The notes: generated by a model from the sequence alone, not told the origin. Positions 40,158-49,727 are shown, counted from the first letter of the stretch. The stretch is DNA of 64,000 bases from Pseudosulfitobacter pseudonitzschiae (GCF_900129395.1 NZ_FQVP01000004.1:248001-312000), one strand, 5' to 3'. Numbers and translations: made by a program.

Positions 40158-41252
40158 TCAAGCGGCGCGTTGATCGGTCAAAGTGATCGCTTCGAACCAT
40201 TTCAGCACCGTATAGGCCGGTTTTCCGTGCTCTGGCAGCGTGGCACGTTCCAGATTACGCAGGGCACTGTTTTCCAGAAGGTCCGCTTTGCGGCGCAACC
40301 GGCCGATGTACAGGCTTTCGGCCCACGTGCCCGCTGTCAGCAGGGTTTCGTGCCCCGGCAGCAGAAGTTGGGTATAGGTGATCACCGGACCCGCGGGTGC
40401 CGGATGCGCGGCGTGGCCGTTCATCAGGTGGCGCGCAGGAACCAGAACCGCCTCTTGGTTGAACAGATATTCCACATCTGACCCGCTGAGCATCAACCGC
40501 TGGTCGGGGGCGACCACGATATCCTGTTGCAGGTCGAAATAGGGGGCGCGCAACCGTACAGGAGAGAAACTGCCACGTGCGGGCACGGTACGGTCGATCC
40601 GGTGCAGCACGGGCACCACGCCCGATTTCTCGGTCATCACGGTATCGCCGCGTTGCAATTCGCCAACGGGGCGGTAGCCATGCGGCGTCGCCGCCATGAC
40701 CGACGGGTCCAGCGAAGGCATCGGGCCAATGGGTTCGACCTGGGTCGATACAGCGGCAAAAATCACGTCCTGCGCCAGCACGCGGTCGTTCTGACCCAGG
40801 ATCAGCTCTCGCAGGTCCGAGACCAGAAACGGTCTGGGGTCCTTGATCGGTACGGCCAGCACTTCGCCCTGTTCGGGTTCTTCGATCGACAGCCGCGCCC
40901 AGTTGGTTGCGGTGTCCCAGGCATAGGTCACGCGCAGCACATCGGTTCGCGCAAAAGTCTTGCGGCGGATCGCGCCATGCACGACCGTGCCGTCGTGGCT
41001 GTGCACCATCGAGATGCCGCCACCGGGAATCGCCTGAAACGTCAGGCTGCGCGGCCACGGGTGCCCTGCGGAAAAGCCGAACAGTTCCTGCGGGCGGCCA
41101 TCCGGGGACATCCGCGTTTCCACCATCAGGCTGCCGCGCGTCAGCAACGCGCCGTCGGTCGTGTCGCATTGGGGTGCGTCGTGGTGATCAAGTCCCAACC
41201 CGTTGGCGCAAAAGCGGCCCTCGCGGGTGTCGAGCAGTGCAATCCAAGCCAT
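40158..41252 (-). CDS. Degenerate Hint-domain protein
   Basis: A 364-residue protein. The first 165 residues form a beta-rich region (LFGFSAGHPWPRSLTFQA and neighbours) resembling N-terminal domains of Rhodobacteraceae Hint proteins. Residues about 180-340 align with a Hint_2 domain: MAATPHGYRPVGELQRGDTVM, VVAPDQRLML, YTQLLLPGHETLL. The expected catalytic cysteine is serine (S180) and the block-B histidine is glutamine (Q251). No signal peptide. It lies three bases after the 531-residue Hint protein and is its co-transcribed paralogue. Confidence 0.75.
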   Translation of the reverse strand: MAWIALLDTREGRFCANGLGLDHHDAPQCDTTDGALLTRGSLMVETRMSPDGRPQELFGFSAGHPWPRSLTFQAIPGGGISMVHSHDGTVVHGAIRRKTFARTDVLRVTYAWDTATNWARLSIEEPEQGEVLAVPIKDPRPFLVSDLRELILGQNDRVLAQDVIFAAVSTQVEPIGPMPSLDPSVMAATPHGYRPVGELQRGDTVMTEKSGVVPVLHRIDRTVPARGSFSPVRLRAPYFDLQQDIVVAPDQRLMLSGSDVEYLFNQEAVLVPARHLMNGHAAHPAPAGPVITYTQLLLPGHETLLTAGTWAESLYIGRLRRKADLLENSALRNLERATLPEHGKPAYTVLKWFEAITLTDQRAA

Positions 41253-41255
41253 TCT

Positions 41256-42851
41256 TCAGGCCACCTTTTGTGCGCGGCGCCACAGGTCCGCTTCGAAATG
41301 TTTCAGGGTCCGGCGCGCGGCGGGCGAATAACCCTCTCCGGTTGACGGGTCGAGTTCGGGGAACAGCGCGCAAATCTCGTCGAGAATGTCTTTTTCGAAA
41401 CTCTTCTCGGTCTGCGGTCCCGGCAGGAAGGATTCCGTGGCCAGCCCTTCCGAAAACACCACCTGATGCTTGTCGAACATCAGATGGACATAAGTGACCT
41501 CGCCGCCCGCACGGGCGCGAACGGATCGGTCGTTTACAAGATCCTTGGCGGCGACCAGCACCTCGGCCTCGCCGAACAGCAGTTCGGCCAGACTGTCACG
41601 GATCAGGATGCGATGCTCGGGCGAGACCAGCAGCTCGCGGTGGTCGCCAAAGGTATTGGCGCGCACGCAGATCGGTGCGAACTTTCCCGCCGCCGCCACG
41701 GTGCGCCGACCGATCCAGCGCAGCGGCTGGGGCCCGTCGTCCTGGGTCATCACCAGATCACCTGCCACCAGCTCTTCCACCCGCGCCTCGCCCGTGGGGG
41801 TTGCGATCATCGTGCCGGCAACGAAACAGGGGATCGAGCTGACGTTGACGTATCCGACATCGGTGTTGTCGCCGTTGCTGACCTTGTAGGTAAAATTGAA
41901 ATCTTCCGCGTCGCCATCGCCGATCAGCGTCAGCGTGCCGTCGGCGTTCAGCTGCACCTGTTGGCCGGTCGGCAGCGTGATGGTTTGCCCCGCGACCACG
42001 GCCACGTTGTTGATATGGGTGATGGTCAGCGTGCCGCTGCCGTTGTTCACGTCGTTTGCCAGAACATCGACAACCTTGCTGCCGTCTGGTGCCACATGGG
42101 CGTCGTCCGTGTTGGCCACCAGCTGTGTCTGCACCGAATCCGCCGCGATCAGCAGGTTTGAATCGTAGTTGGAATCGGACACGTCCGCGATGCCGATCCG
42201 GATCGAGTTTATCGCACCCGAGATCACCGGGATCGTCAGGGTCATGGTGATGGTCAGACCGTCCATCTCGGTGTTGTAGGTGTCGTTGGCGTTGTCCAGA
42301 TACATGTTGAAATTGTTGGTCTGGTTGACGTTGCCGGGGTCGGTGTCGCCATCGCCAATCGTCATTTCAACAAACTGGCCATTGATCCAGACGCCCACAA
42401 AGTCCTGATAGACCGAGTTCTGGAATTCGGGATATTCCTCGGACGAGAATACGAACTGCATCGTCATCACGTCGCCGGTGGGGATGAAATCGACGTCAAG
42501 CCACGCGGCGTCATAGGTTTTGGTGCCTGCGGCGTCATTGAAATCACGGTTGTTGTTCACGCCCGATGTGTTGGTCGAGGTGTTTGTCGACGTGTTCGTG
42601 TTCGTGCCGCCCCACCAGCTTCCCGAGGTGTAATCCTCTGCGTTGCCGGTCGACAGAATGACGCCTGTGTCGCTGGGCGTGGCGCCCGGCGAGACACTAT
42701 CGCCATTGGTATAGATCCCAGCGGAATCACGGTCCCCATGATAGGTCGCGCCTATGACCTGAACCCCATCCCCAAAAATGGTGTTTGCCATATCCGTAGC
42801 GTCAGTGCCTTCGCGCACCGTCTGGATGGGAAGTTCTCTTGCTGTTGCCAT
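41256..42851 (-). CDS. Choice-of-anchor L / Hint-domain extracellular protein
   Basis: A 531-residue acidic protein without a signal peptide, suggesting type I or other leaderless export. Residues about 20-245 form a choice-of-anchor L domain (ATYHGDRDSAGIYTNG; VVFSSEEYPEF-like FVFSSEEYPEFQNSVYQDF). An NTNTSTNTSTNTS repeat lies at 83-95. A cadherin-like/VCBS segment (245-338) has VVDVLANDVNNGSG. A Hint_2 domain starts at C342 (CFVAGTMIATPTGEARVEEL), with H413 in SPEHRILI. The Hint domain is expected to self-cleave before C342, releasing or anchoring the extracellular part. It is followed by the degenerate paralogue. Confidence 0.85.
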   Translation of the reverse strand: MATARELPIQTVREGTDATDMANTIFGDGVQVIGATYHGDRDSAGIYTNGDSVSPGATPSDTGVILSTGNAEDYTSGSWWGGTNTNTSTNTSTNTSGVNNNRDFNDAAGTKTYDAAWLDVDFIPTGDVMTMQFVFSSEEYPEFQNSVYQDFVGVWINGQFVEMTIGDGDTDPGNVNQTNNFNMYLDNANDTYNTEMDGLTITMTLTIPVISGAINSIRIGIADVSDSNYDSNLLIAADSVQTQLVANTDDAHVAPDGSKVVDVLANDVNNGSGTLTITHINNVAVVAGQTITLPTGQQVQLNADGTLTLIGDGDAEDFNFTYKVSNGDNTDVGYVNVSSIPCFVAGTMIATPTGEARVEELVAGDLVMTQDDGPQPLRWIGRRTVAAAGKFAPICVRANTFGDHRELLVSPEHRILIRDSLAELLFGEAEVLVAAKDLVNDRSVRARAGGEVTYVHLMFDKHQVVFSEGLATESFLPGPQTEKSFEKDILDEICALFPELDPSTGEGYSPAARRTLKHFEADLWRRAQKVA

Positions 42852-43016
42852 GTCTGCCTCTTGCCCTTGGACGAGACAGATCGATCAACAGCGCACAGTT
42901 GTCCTGTGCCCTTTACACCATGCGTTTTTTGCATGTCTGTGCCATACGTTGATGGCGGTACTGCTGAATGCCCTGCCTCGGGTCATGTTATTGCGGCAAG
43001 CCTAGCATGTATTTTT

Positions 43017-43038
43017 GGAGTTTGTTAACAAAAACTCC
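43017..43038. promoter_or_regulatory. Inverted repeat upstream of the Hint operon and dapE
   Basis: GGAG and CTCC flank the perfect palindrome TTTGTTAACAAA in a 22-base element in the 266-base divergent region between the Hint operon and dapE. No terminator U-run follows on either strand. It may be an operator; no regulator is encoded beside it. Confidence 0.35.
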
Positions 43039-43117
43039 ATGTTAAGAGCGCGGTTTCATGCCGATTTCGCCACAATCCTGTGATGGCCGCGCAGAACAAT
43101 TGAGCCAAGGAAACCAA

Positions 43118-44263
43118 ATGCCGCCAATTGATCCCGCCCGCCTGACCGCCGATCTGGTCAAATGCGCCTCTGTCACGCCTGCCGATGAGGGGGCGCTGGA
43201 CGTGCTGTCCGATGCGCTAAGCCAGGCAGGCTTTGCCGTGTCCTGGGCGGATCGCGGCGGCATTCGCAACCTGTTTGCCCGCTGGGGTGCCAAGGGCCAC
43301 GCGCGCACCTTTGGGTTTAACGGCCACACCGACGTGGTGCCGGTGGGTGACACCAATGCATGGACCCATCCGCCGTTTTCCGCCGAAGTCGTCGATGGCG
43401 TGATGTACGGGCGCGGCACCACGGACATGAAATCGGGCGTCGCCGCCTTTGCCGCCGCGGCCATCGACTTTGTGCAGGACACACCGCCGGATGGCGCGGT
43501 GATTCTGGCGATCACCGGAGACGAGGAAGCCGACGCCGAGGACGGGACCACGGCGATCCTTGACTATATGGACGCCAACGGCGAGGCGATGGCGATGTGC
43601 CTGGTGGGTGAACCGACCTGCCCCGAGATCATGGGCGACATGATGAAGATCGGCCGACGCGGGTCGATGACCGCCTGGTTTGAAGTGACCGGCAAACAGG
43701 GTCATTCCGCCTATCCCCACCGCGCGCTGAACCCGCTGCCCGCGATGGTGCGGCTGATGGACCGGCTGGCCAGCCATACTCTGGACGAGGGCACCGAGCA
43801 TTTCGACGCCTCGACGCTGGCCGTGGTCACCGTGGACACCGGCAACCCCGCCACCAACGTGATTCCCGCGACTTGCTCGGCCTGCGTGAACATCCGGTTC
43901 AACGACACCCATTCAGGCGACAGCCTCAGCCAGTGGCTGCAAGAGAATGTGGATCAGGTTATCAAAGAATTCGGCGTGAAAATCGACATGCGCATCAAGG
44001 TTTCGGGCGACGCCTTCCTGACACCACCCGGTGAGTTGTCGACGCTGATCAGCACGGCGGTCGAGGCGGAAACCGGGGTCAAGCCGGTCCTGTCCACCAC
44101 CGGCGGCACTTCGGACGCGCGCTTTGTCAAGAATCACTGCCCGGTGGTCGAGTTTGGCCTTGTCGGACAGTCGATGCACCAGGTGGACGAACACGTGCGC
44201 ATCGAACATATACACCAGCTCAAGGCAATTTATGCTCGCATCCTGCGCGACTATTTCGCATGA
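43118..44263 (+). CDS. dapE: Succinyl-diaminopimelate desuccinylase
   Basis: A 381-residue M20 zinc peptidase that hydrolyses N-succinyl-LL-2,6-diaminopimelate in lysine and peptidoglycan precursor synthesis. Metal ligands are in [11 protein letters not shown] (His, with the following catalytic Asp), [11 protein letters not shown] (bridging Asp), [10 protein letters not shown] (catalytic and ligand Glu), VGEPTC and the C-terminal [11 protein letters not shown] (His). The ATG at 43118 has CCAAGGA upstream. Its stop overlaps the GNAT gene by four bases. Confidence 0.96.
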   Translation: MPPIDPARLTADLVKCASVTPADEGALDVLSDALSQAGFAVSWADRGGIRNLFARWGAKGHARTFGFNGHTDVVPVGDTNAWTHPPFSAEVVDGVMYGRGTTDMKSGVAAFAAAAIDFVQDTPPDGAVILAITGDEEADAEDGTTAILDYMDANGEAMAMCLVGEPTCPEIMGDMMKIGRRGSMTAWFEVTGKQGHSAYPHRALNPLPAMVRLMDRLASHTLDEGTEHFDASTLAVVTVDTGNPATNVIPATCSACVNIRFNDTHSGDSLSQWLQENVDQVIKEFGVKIDMRIKVSGDAFLTPPGELSTLISTAVEAETGVKPVLSTTGGTSDARFVKNHCPVVEFGLVGQSMHQVDEHVRIEHIHQLKAIYARILRDYFA

Positions 44264-44682
44264 CGGTCCAGATTGCCACGACCCGTGATATCGACGCCTG
44301 CCTGGCCTTGCGGCGCACCGTGTTCATCGAAGAACAACAGGTGCCCGAGGCGGACGAGATCGACGATCTGGACGAGGACGCGCTGCACATCCTTGCCACC
44401 GATGCGGGCCGTCCGGTCGGTTCGGCGCGGATCATCCTGTTGGACGACACGGCCAAGATTGGCCGCGTCTGCGTGCTGAAGGACCAGCGCGGCACCGGTC
44501 TGGGTGCGGCGCTGATCCGCGCGGCGCTGGACGCGGCGCGGGACCATGCGGGCGTGACGCGGGCCAAGCTGGGATCGCAGGAATATGCGATTCCTTTCTA
44601 TGAAAAGCTGGGCTTTGTCGCCTATGGACCTGTCTACCTGGACGCAGGCATTCGCCACCGCGACATGGAACTGACCCTGTGA
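44260..44682 (+). CDS. GNAT family N-acetyltransferase
   Basis: A 140-residue acetyltransferase of the ElaA-like GNAT group: start [20 protein letters not shown] cut at the first strand, [36 protein letters not shown] (acetyl-CoA pyrophosphate loop RGTGLG) and [21 protein letters not shown] at the end. The YRQ..G pattern and the C-terminal HRDM fit ElaA/YjcF-like enzymes. The substrate is unknown. It overlaps dapE by four bases and the next gene by four. Confidence 0.9.
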   Translation: MTVQIATTRDIDACLALRRTVFIEEQQVPEADEIDDLDEDALHILATDAGRPVGSARIILLDDTAKIGRVCVLKDQRGTGLGAALIRAALDAARDHAGVTRAKLGSQEYAIPFYEKLGFVAYGPVYLDAGIRHRDMELTL

Positions 44683-45266
44683 AACCGACTCTGGTGGTCA
44701 TGGTCAAAGAGCCGCGTGCGGGGCGGGTGAAAACCCGGCTGGGCCGCGACATCGGCATGACCGCCGCCGCATGGTGGTTCCGCCATCAGGTCCGCCGCCT
44801 GCTGCGCACCATCGACGACCCGCGCTGGACCACGGTTCTGGCCGTCGCCCCCGACCGTGCAGGAATGGCCAGCCGCGTCTGGCCCGCGCATCTGCCGCGC
44901 TGGCCGCAGGGGCAGGGTGATCTGGGCGACCGGATGGCGCGGATGATGGCACGGGCGGGCGGGCCGGTCTGTGTGATCGGGGCCGATGTGCCGGGCATCA
45001 CCCGCGCCCACATCGCGCAGGCGTTCAAGGCGCTGGGCAATCACGACGCTGTCTTTGGCCCTGCCCACGATGGCGGCTATTGGCTGATCGGCCTGCGCCG
45101 CGCGCACCCCTTGCCGCGTGGGCTGTTTCACGGCGTCCGCTGGTCCACCGAACACGCGCTGGCCGACACCCGCGCCACCCTGTCCGGCCTGCGCATTGCC
45201 AAAGTTGCCAGCCTGCACGACGTGGACACCGCTGCCGATCTGCCGCATGCGGGACATGATAAATAG
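44679..45266 (+). CDS. DUF2064 / TIGR04282 glycosyltransferase-like protein
   Basis: A 195-residue protein of the nucleotide-diphospho-sugar transferase-like DUF2064 family. RVKTRLGRDIG near residues 14-24 is the nucleotide-binding start, CVIGADVPGI carries the metal aspartate, and FGPAHDGGYWLIGLR is the third hallmark. No confirmed reaction. GTG start overlapping the GNAT stop as GTGA, so it is coupled in the dapE-GNAT-DUF2064 unit. Confidence 0.86.
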   Translation: MKPTLVVMVKEPRAGRVKTRLGRDIGMTAAAWWFRHQVRRLLRTIDDPRWTTVLAVAPDRAGMASRVWPAHLPRWPQGQGDLGDRMARMMARAGGPVCVIGADVPGITRAHIAQAFKALGNHDAVFGPAHDGGYWLIGLRRAHPLPRGLFHGVRWSTEHALADTRATLSGLRIAKVASLHDVDTAADLPHAGHDK

Positions 45267-45304
45267 CCCATGACGCTGCCCCATGCCCGTGCTACCTCGG
45301 GGAT

Positions 45305-47560
45305 ATGAGCCGTATACCTTCAAAACCCGAAATCCTCGACTGGATTGCCGCCAATCCGACCCTGACCGCCAAGCGTGACATCGCCAAGGCCTTCGGGATC
45401 AAAGGCGCGGCCCGGATCGACCTGAAACGCCTGCTGCGCGAACTGGAAGACGAAGGTCATCTGGAAAAGCGCAAAAAGACCTATCAGGATCCCGACCGCC
45501 TGCCGCCCGTCAGCATCTTGCAGGTGCTGGCCCCGGACAGCAACGGCGACCTGTTCGCGCGGCCGCTTGAATGGCACGGCACAGGGGTGGAGCCCGTGGT
45601 GCTGATGATCACCCGCGCGTCCGATCCGGCGCTGGGCGAAGGTGACCGTATCCTGGCGCGGCTGACCGTGGTGACGGCCGAGGATCACAATTACGAGGCG
45701 CGGATGATCCGGCGGGTTGGCAGCAACCCCAAAAAGATCCTAGGCGTGTTCCGCAAGACAGCCGAAGGCGGGCGTATCCTGCCGGTGGACAAGGGCGCCG
45801 ACAAGGAATGGCAGGTGCCGTCTGATGCCACCGGCGGTGCCAAGGACGGCGAGCTGGTCGAGGCCGAACTGGCCGGACCCGCCCGCATGGGCCTGCCGCG
45901 GGCGCGCGTTGTCGAGCGGTTGGGTGACCCCTCCGCGCCGAAAGCCGTATCGCTGATCGCCATTCGCCAGCACGGCATTCCTGACGATTTCCCCGACGAG
46001 GTGATCGCCGAGGCCGACGCGATGAAGCCGATGGGCCTGAAAGGGCGCGAGGACCTGCGCGACATGCCGCTGGTCACCATCGACCCCTGGGATGCGCGTG
46101 ACCACGACGACGCCTGCTATGCCCATGCGGACGATGACCCCACGAACGAAGGCGGCCATATCATCTGGGTCGCGATTGCCGACGTGGCGGCCTATGTCAC
46201 CCCCGGTTCGGCGCTGGACCGTGAGGCGCGCAAGCGCGGCAACTCGACCTATTTCCCCGACCGCGTGGTGCCGATGCTGCCCGACCGGCTGTCCGGCGAC
46301 CTGTGCAGCCTGCACGAGGGCGTGCCGCGTGCCTGTATCGCCGTACGGATGCAGATCGACGCGCAGGGCGAAAAGCTGAGCCACAAGTTCGTGCGCGGCC
46401 TGATGCGGTCGCCCGCGTCGCTGAACTATGAAGAAGTGCAGGCGGCCATTGACGGCAACCCCAATGACCGCTGTGGTCCCTTGTTAGAGCCTGTTTTGCA
46501 GCCCCTTTATGACGCCTATGCCGCGCTGGTCAAAGCGCGCCACCTGCGTCAGCCGCTGGAACTGGACCTGCCCGAACGTCAGATCGTGCTGGAAGACGAC
46601 GGCACTGTCAGCTCTGTCAACTTCAAGGAACGGCTGGACGCGCACCGTCTGATCGAGGAATTCATGGTGCTGGCCAACGTCGCCGCTGCCGAAACCCTGA
46701 TCGCCAAGAAACAACCGCTGCTGTTCCGCGTGCACGAAGAGCCCAGCCCAGAAAAGCTGAACGCGCTGCGTGAAATCGCGCTCGAGGCCGGATTTCCGCT
46801 GGCCAAGGGGCAGGTGTTGAAAACCGCGCATCTGAACAACCTGCTGAACGCCGCTGCGGGGTCCGAGGATGCCGAGTTGATCAACATCTCGACCCTGCGA
46901 TCAATGATGCAGGCCTATTACGGGCCGCAGAACTTTGGCCACTTTGGTCTGGCCTTGCGCAACTATGCGCACTTCACCTCGCCCATTCGCCGCTATGCCG
47001 ACCTGATCGTGCACCGCGCGCTGGTCACGGCGCATGGCTGGGGCAAGGACGGGCTGAAGCCCGAAGACGTCGAGCGGCTGGAAGAGACCGGACAACATAT
47101 TTCCGACACGGAACGGCGGTCGATGGTCGCAGAGCGAGACACGACCGACCGCTACCTGGCCTCTTATCTGTCAGAACGGGTGGGCGACGAATTCACCGGA
47201 CGGATCAGCGGCGTGGCCAAGTTCGGCGCGTTCGTAAAACTGGATGACAGCGGTGCCGACGGGTTGGTGCCGATCCGCACGCTGGGGCGCGAGTTTTTCC
47301 ATTTTGACCGCGAGGCAGGCACGCTGATGGGGGCGGACACCGGCCTCACGATCGGCGTCGGCCAGCGGGTGACCGCACGGCTGACCGAAGCCACGCCGGT
47401 CACGGGGGGCGTGGCGCTGGAACTGTTGACGATTGACGGGGAAAAGATGCCCCAGGGCGGCAGCCGGTCACCGGCAGGCCGCGCACCACGACGCAAGGCC
47501 GCCAAGGGCAAACGCAAAACCGACAAAATCAAACGCAAGGTCAGCCGGAAACGCAGCTAG
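45305..47560 (+). CDS. rnr: Ribonuclease R
   Basis: A 751-residue 3'-5' exoribonuclease of the RNB family. An N-terminal winged-helix region (residues about 10-60, TLTAKRDIAKAFGIKG), OB-type cold-shock regions, then the RNB catalytic core with DPWDARDHDDACYA (metal aspartates) and the FTSPIRRYADLIVHRAL block. An S1 domain follows (about 620-705, FTGRISGVAKFGAFVKLDD) and a basic tail ends the protein. Length and order are typical. Confidence 0.96.
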   Translation: MSRIPSKPEILDWIAANPTLTAKRDIAKAFGIKGAARIDLKRLLRELEDEGHLEKRKKTYQDPDRLPPVSILQVLAPDSNGDLFARPLEWHGTGVEPVVLMITRASDPALGEGDRILARLTVVTAEDHNYEARMIRRVGSNPKKILGVFRKTAEGGRILPVDKGADKEWQVPSDATGGAKDGELVEAELAGPARMGLPRARVVERLGDPSAPKAVSLIAIRQHGIPDDFPDEVIAEADAMKPMGLKGREDLRDMPLVTIDPWDARDHDDACYAHADDDPTNEGGHIIWVAIADVAAYVTPGSALDREARKRGNSTYFPDRVVPMLPDRLSGDLCSLHEGVPRACIAVRMQIDAQGEKLSHKFVRGLMRSPASLNYEEVQAAIDGNPNDRCGPLLEPVLQPLYDAYAALVKARHLRQPLELDLPERQIVLEDDGTVSSVNFKERLDAHRLIEEFMVLANVAAAETLIAKKQPLLFRVHEEPSPEKLNALREIALEAGFPLAKGQVLKTAHLNNLLNAAAGSEDAELINISTLRSMMQAYYGPQNFGHFGLALRNYAHFTSPIRRYADLIVHRALVTAHGWGKDGLKPEDVERLEETGQHISDTERRSMVAERDTTDRYLASYLSERVGDEFTGRISGVAKFGAFVKLDDSGADGLVPIRTLGREFFHFDREAGTLMGADTGLTIGVGQRVTARLTEATPVTGGVALELLTIDGEKMPQGGSRSPAGRAPRRKAAKGKRKTDKIKRKVSRKRS

Positions 47561-47568
47561 CGACGCGC

Positions 47569-47589
47569 TCCTGTCAAAAACTGACAGGA
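47569..47589 (+). promoter_or_regulatory. Palindromic operator candidate in front of the WYL regulator
   Basis: TCCTGTCA / TGACAGGA, eight-base perfect arms five bases apart, lies 18 bases before the ATG of the WYL regulator. TATAAC (47597-47602) follows. There is no U-run, so it is more likely an operator than an rnr terminator. Autoregulation by the WYL protein is inferred from position. Confidence 0.55.
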
Positions 47590-47607
47590 CGTGTGCTATA
47601 ACGGGGC

Positions 47608-48312
47608 ATGAGTCGCACCCATCGCCTGTTCCAATTGATGCAACACCTGCGTCGCCTGCCACCGCCGGTCACGGCGCAGCAGTTGGCGGATGACATGGAC
47701 GTATCGCTGCGCACGGTCTACCGCGACATAGAGGCACTGCGCGGCTTGGGTGCGGTGATCGACGGCGAGGCGGGCTTTGGCTTTACCCTCATCGAGGACG
47801 CGACCCTGCCGCCGCTGGGGTTCGAGGATGACGAGCTGGAGGCGCTGGTTCTGGGGCTGCGCGATGTTGCCGTGATCGGTGATCCGGCGCTGTCCAAGGC
47901 GGCGGAATCAGCGCTGGTCAAGATTCAGGCCCGCGTCCCGCCGCGTCAGGCGCACCGGCTGAAACATGCGATCCTGGACGCCCGCCGGTTTCACCGCCCT
48001 GCCTCACCGACGATTGACGTGGGAAAATTGCGCGCCGCCACCTGGGAAGAGGTCTGTGTGCGCTTTTCCTATTCAGACGCGCAGTCCCAGCTAACCGAAC
48101 GCACCGTACGCCCGCTGGGTATCGTTTATTTCGATCACAACAACATGCTGCTGGCATGGTGCCTGTTGCGGCAGGATTTCCGGACCTTTCGGCTGGACCG
48201 GATGACCGATCTGGAACGCACCGACATCAGCTTTCGCCCGCATCGGGTGTCGTTGCTGCGTCAGCATCTTGAGCGGATCAGGGCCGATCAGGAACGCCAA
48301 ATCGAGCCCTGA
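47608..48312 (+). CDS. YafY-family HTH-WYL transcriptional regulator
   Basis: A 234-residue regulator. The N-terminal HTH_11 domain (RTHRLFQLMQHLRRLPPPVT, then LADDMDVSLRTVYRDIEALRG cut at about residue 45) is followed by a WYL domain (about residues 140-215, with LGIVYFDHNNMLLAWCLLRQ and FRTFRLDRM). WYL domains bind small ligands or nucleic acid. It sits after rnr with a palindrome in the 47-base gap. Target genes are unknown. Confidence 0.9.
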   Translation: MSRTHRLFQLMQHLRRLPPPVTAQQLADDMDVSLRTVYRDIEALRGLGAVIDGEAGFGFTLIEDATLPPLGFEDDELEALVLGLRDVAVIGDPALSKAAESALVKIQARVPPRQAHRLKHAILDARRFHRPASPTIDVGKLRAATWEEVCVRFSYSDAQSQLTERTVRPLGIVYFDHNNMLLAWCLLRQDFRTFRLDRMTDLERTDISFRPHRVSLLRQHLERIRADQERQIEP

Positions 48313-48387
48313 CCGCTTTCGGCAGCCGGGTTTTGCCGCTAACCTGCGGCCAATCACGCGGACCACACCAGCGAGAATCGAGGCACT

Positions 48388-49674
48388 ATGCGGTATCTTT
48401 CCCTGACAGCAGCAGCGGCGCTGGGCGTCGGATTCGGCGGCATTGTGTTGGCTGAAACATCGATCCGGCCCGTCCTGCGTCCGCAACCGGCAGCTTCGGC
48501 CAATGACACCACCGTGGGCGAAACCCCTGTCACAGAGACTGAAACGCTGTCGAACGCGGGCTTTCAGGACTGGATCAAAGGATTCTATCCGCGCGCCATG
48601 GCCAAAGGCATCCGGCAGAGCACGCTGGACGCTGCTTTTGCCGACGTCACCTTTGACGCGGACGTGGTGCGGCGCGACCGCAACCAGTCGGAGTTTACCA
48701 AGACGATCTGGGACTATCTGGACACGGCCGTATCGGACACCCGTATCGCCAACGGTCAGGAGGCAATGCGCACGCACGGCGCCACGTTGGACAGGATCGA
48801 GGCCAAATACGGCGTCGATAAATACGTGGTGACCGCGATCTGGGGTCTGGAGAGCGCCTATGGCGGGTTTCGCGGATCGAACAACACGGTGCAAAGCCTT
48901 GCCTCGCTGGCCTATGACACGCGGCGGTCGGCGTTCTTTGAAGAACAGCTGATGGCGGCGCTGACGATTCTGGAGAATGGCGACGTGGCCGCCGCGCGCA
49001 TGAACGGCAGCTGGGCGGGGGCGATGGGGCATACCCAGTTCATGCCCACATCGTTTCTGGCCCATGCGGTGGACTTCACCGGCGACGGCAAGCGTGACAT
49101 CTGGTCCGACGATCCCACGGATGCGCTGGCATCAACGGCGGCCTATTTGAAACACCACGGCTGGCAGACAGGCATGCCCTGGGGCGTCGAGGTGACGCTG
49201 CCCGAGGGGTTTGATTACACGCAAGCCAACCGCGAGATCACCAAGCTGCCTTCGGTCTGGGCGGCCATGGGGGTGACGGGCGTTGGCGGGCCGGTGCCGG
49301 ACCATGGGTCGGCGGCGGTTCTGCTGCCTGCGGGGGCCGAAGGGGCCGCTTTCCTGGTGTTTGATAATTTCGAGGTCATAGAGGCCTATAACACCGCCGA
49401 TGCCTATGTGATCGGCGTGGGTTATCTGGCTGATCGCATCCGTGGTGGTGCTGCGCTTCGTGCCGGTTGGCCGCGCGGGGATCGGGTGCTGACCTTTGAC
49501 GAGCGGATTGAATTGCAGGAACGGCTGACGGCCCAAGGCTTTGATACACAAAAGATCGACGCCAAGATCGGCCCGCTGACGGTGGATGCGGTGCGGCGGT
49601 ATCAGCTGTCGAAAGGGATTGTGCCGGATGGCTATGCGTCGCTGCGCTTGCTTGAGCGTTTGCGCGGCGGGTAG
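48388..49674 (+). CDS. Lytic murein transglycosylase (MltB type) with peptidoglycan-binding domain
   Basis: A 428-residue periplasmic enzyme. Signal peptide (about residues 1-22, ending VLAET), then an SLT_2/MltB catalytic domain (about 55-350) with the glutamate in AIWGLESAYGGFRGSNN and the GAMGHTQFMPTSFLAHAVDF block. A C-terminal PG_binding_1 domain follows (about 365-425, LQERLTAQGFDTQKIDAKIG). It cleaves peptidoglycan to 1,6-anhydro-muropeptides. It is a single gene convergent with the ABC operon. Confidence 0.93.
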   Translation: MRYLSLTAAAALGVGFGGIVLAETSIRPVLRPQPAASANDTTVGETPVTETETLSNAGFQDWIKGFYPRAMAKGIRQSTLDAAFADVTFDADVVRRDRNQSEFTKTIWDYLDTAVSDTRIANGQEAMRTHGATLDRIEAKYGVDKYVVTAIWGLESAYGGFRGSNNTVQSLASLAYDTRRSAFFEEQLMAALTILENGDVAAARMNGSWAGAMGHTQFMPTSFLAHAVDFTGDGKRDIWSDDPTDALASTAAYLKHHGWQTGMPWGVEVTLPEGFDYTQANREITKLPSVWAAMGVTGVGGPVPDHGSAAVLLPAGAEGAAFLVFDNFEVIEAYNTADAYVIGVGYLADRIRGGAALRAGWPRGDRVLTFDERIELQERLTAQGFDTQKIDAKIGPLTVDAVRRYQLSKGIVPDGYASLRLLERLRGG

Positions 49675-49682
49675 GGGCAGGA

Positions 49683-49706
49683 CCGGGGCCCTGTCGCGGA
49701 CCCCGG
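49683..49706. terminator. Possible two-way terminator between transglycosylase and ABC operon
   Basis: CCGGGG / CCCCGG (six pairs) around a 12-base loop lies between the convergent lytic transglycosylase and ABC permease genes. No U-run follows, so this is tentative. Confidence 0.35.
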
Positions 49707-49727
49707 AATATCTTCAGCCAAAAGAAA

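Noticed and set aside
42557-42605. The NTNTSTNTSTNTS-coding stretch as a CRISPR-like or satellite repeat
   Set aside because: It is a short in-frame coding repeat inside the anchor-L protein, with no spacers and no copies elsewhere in the window.
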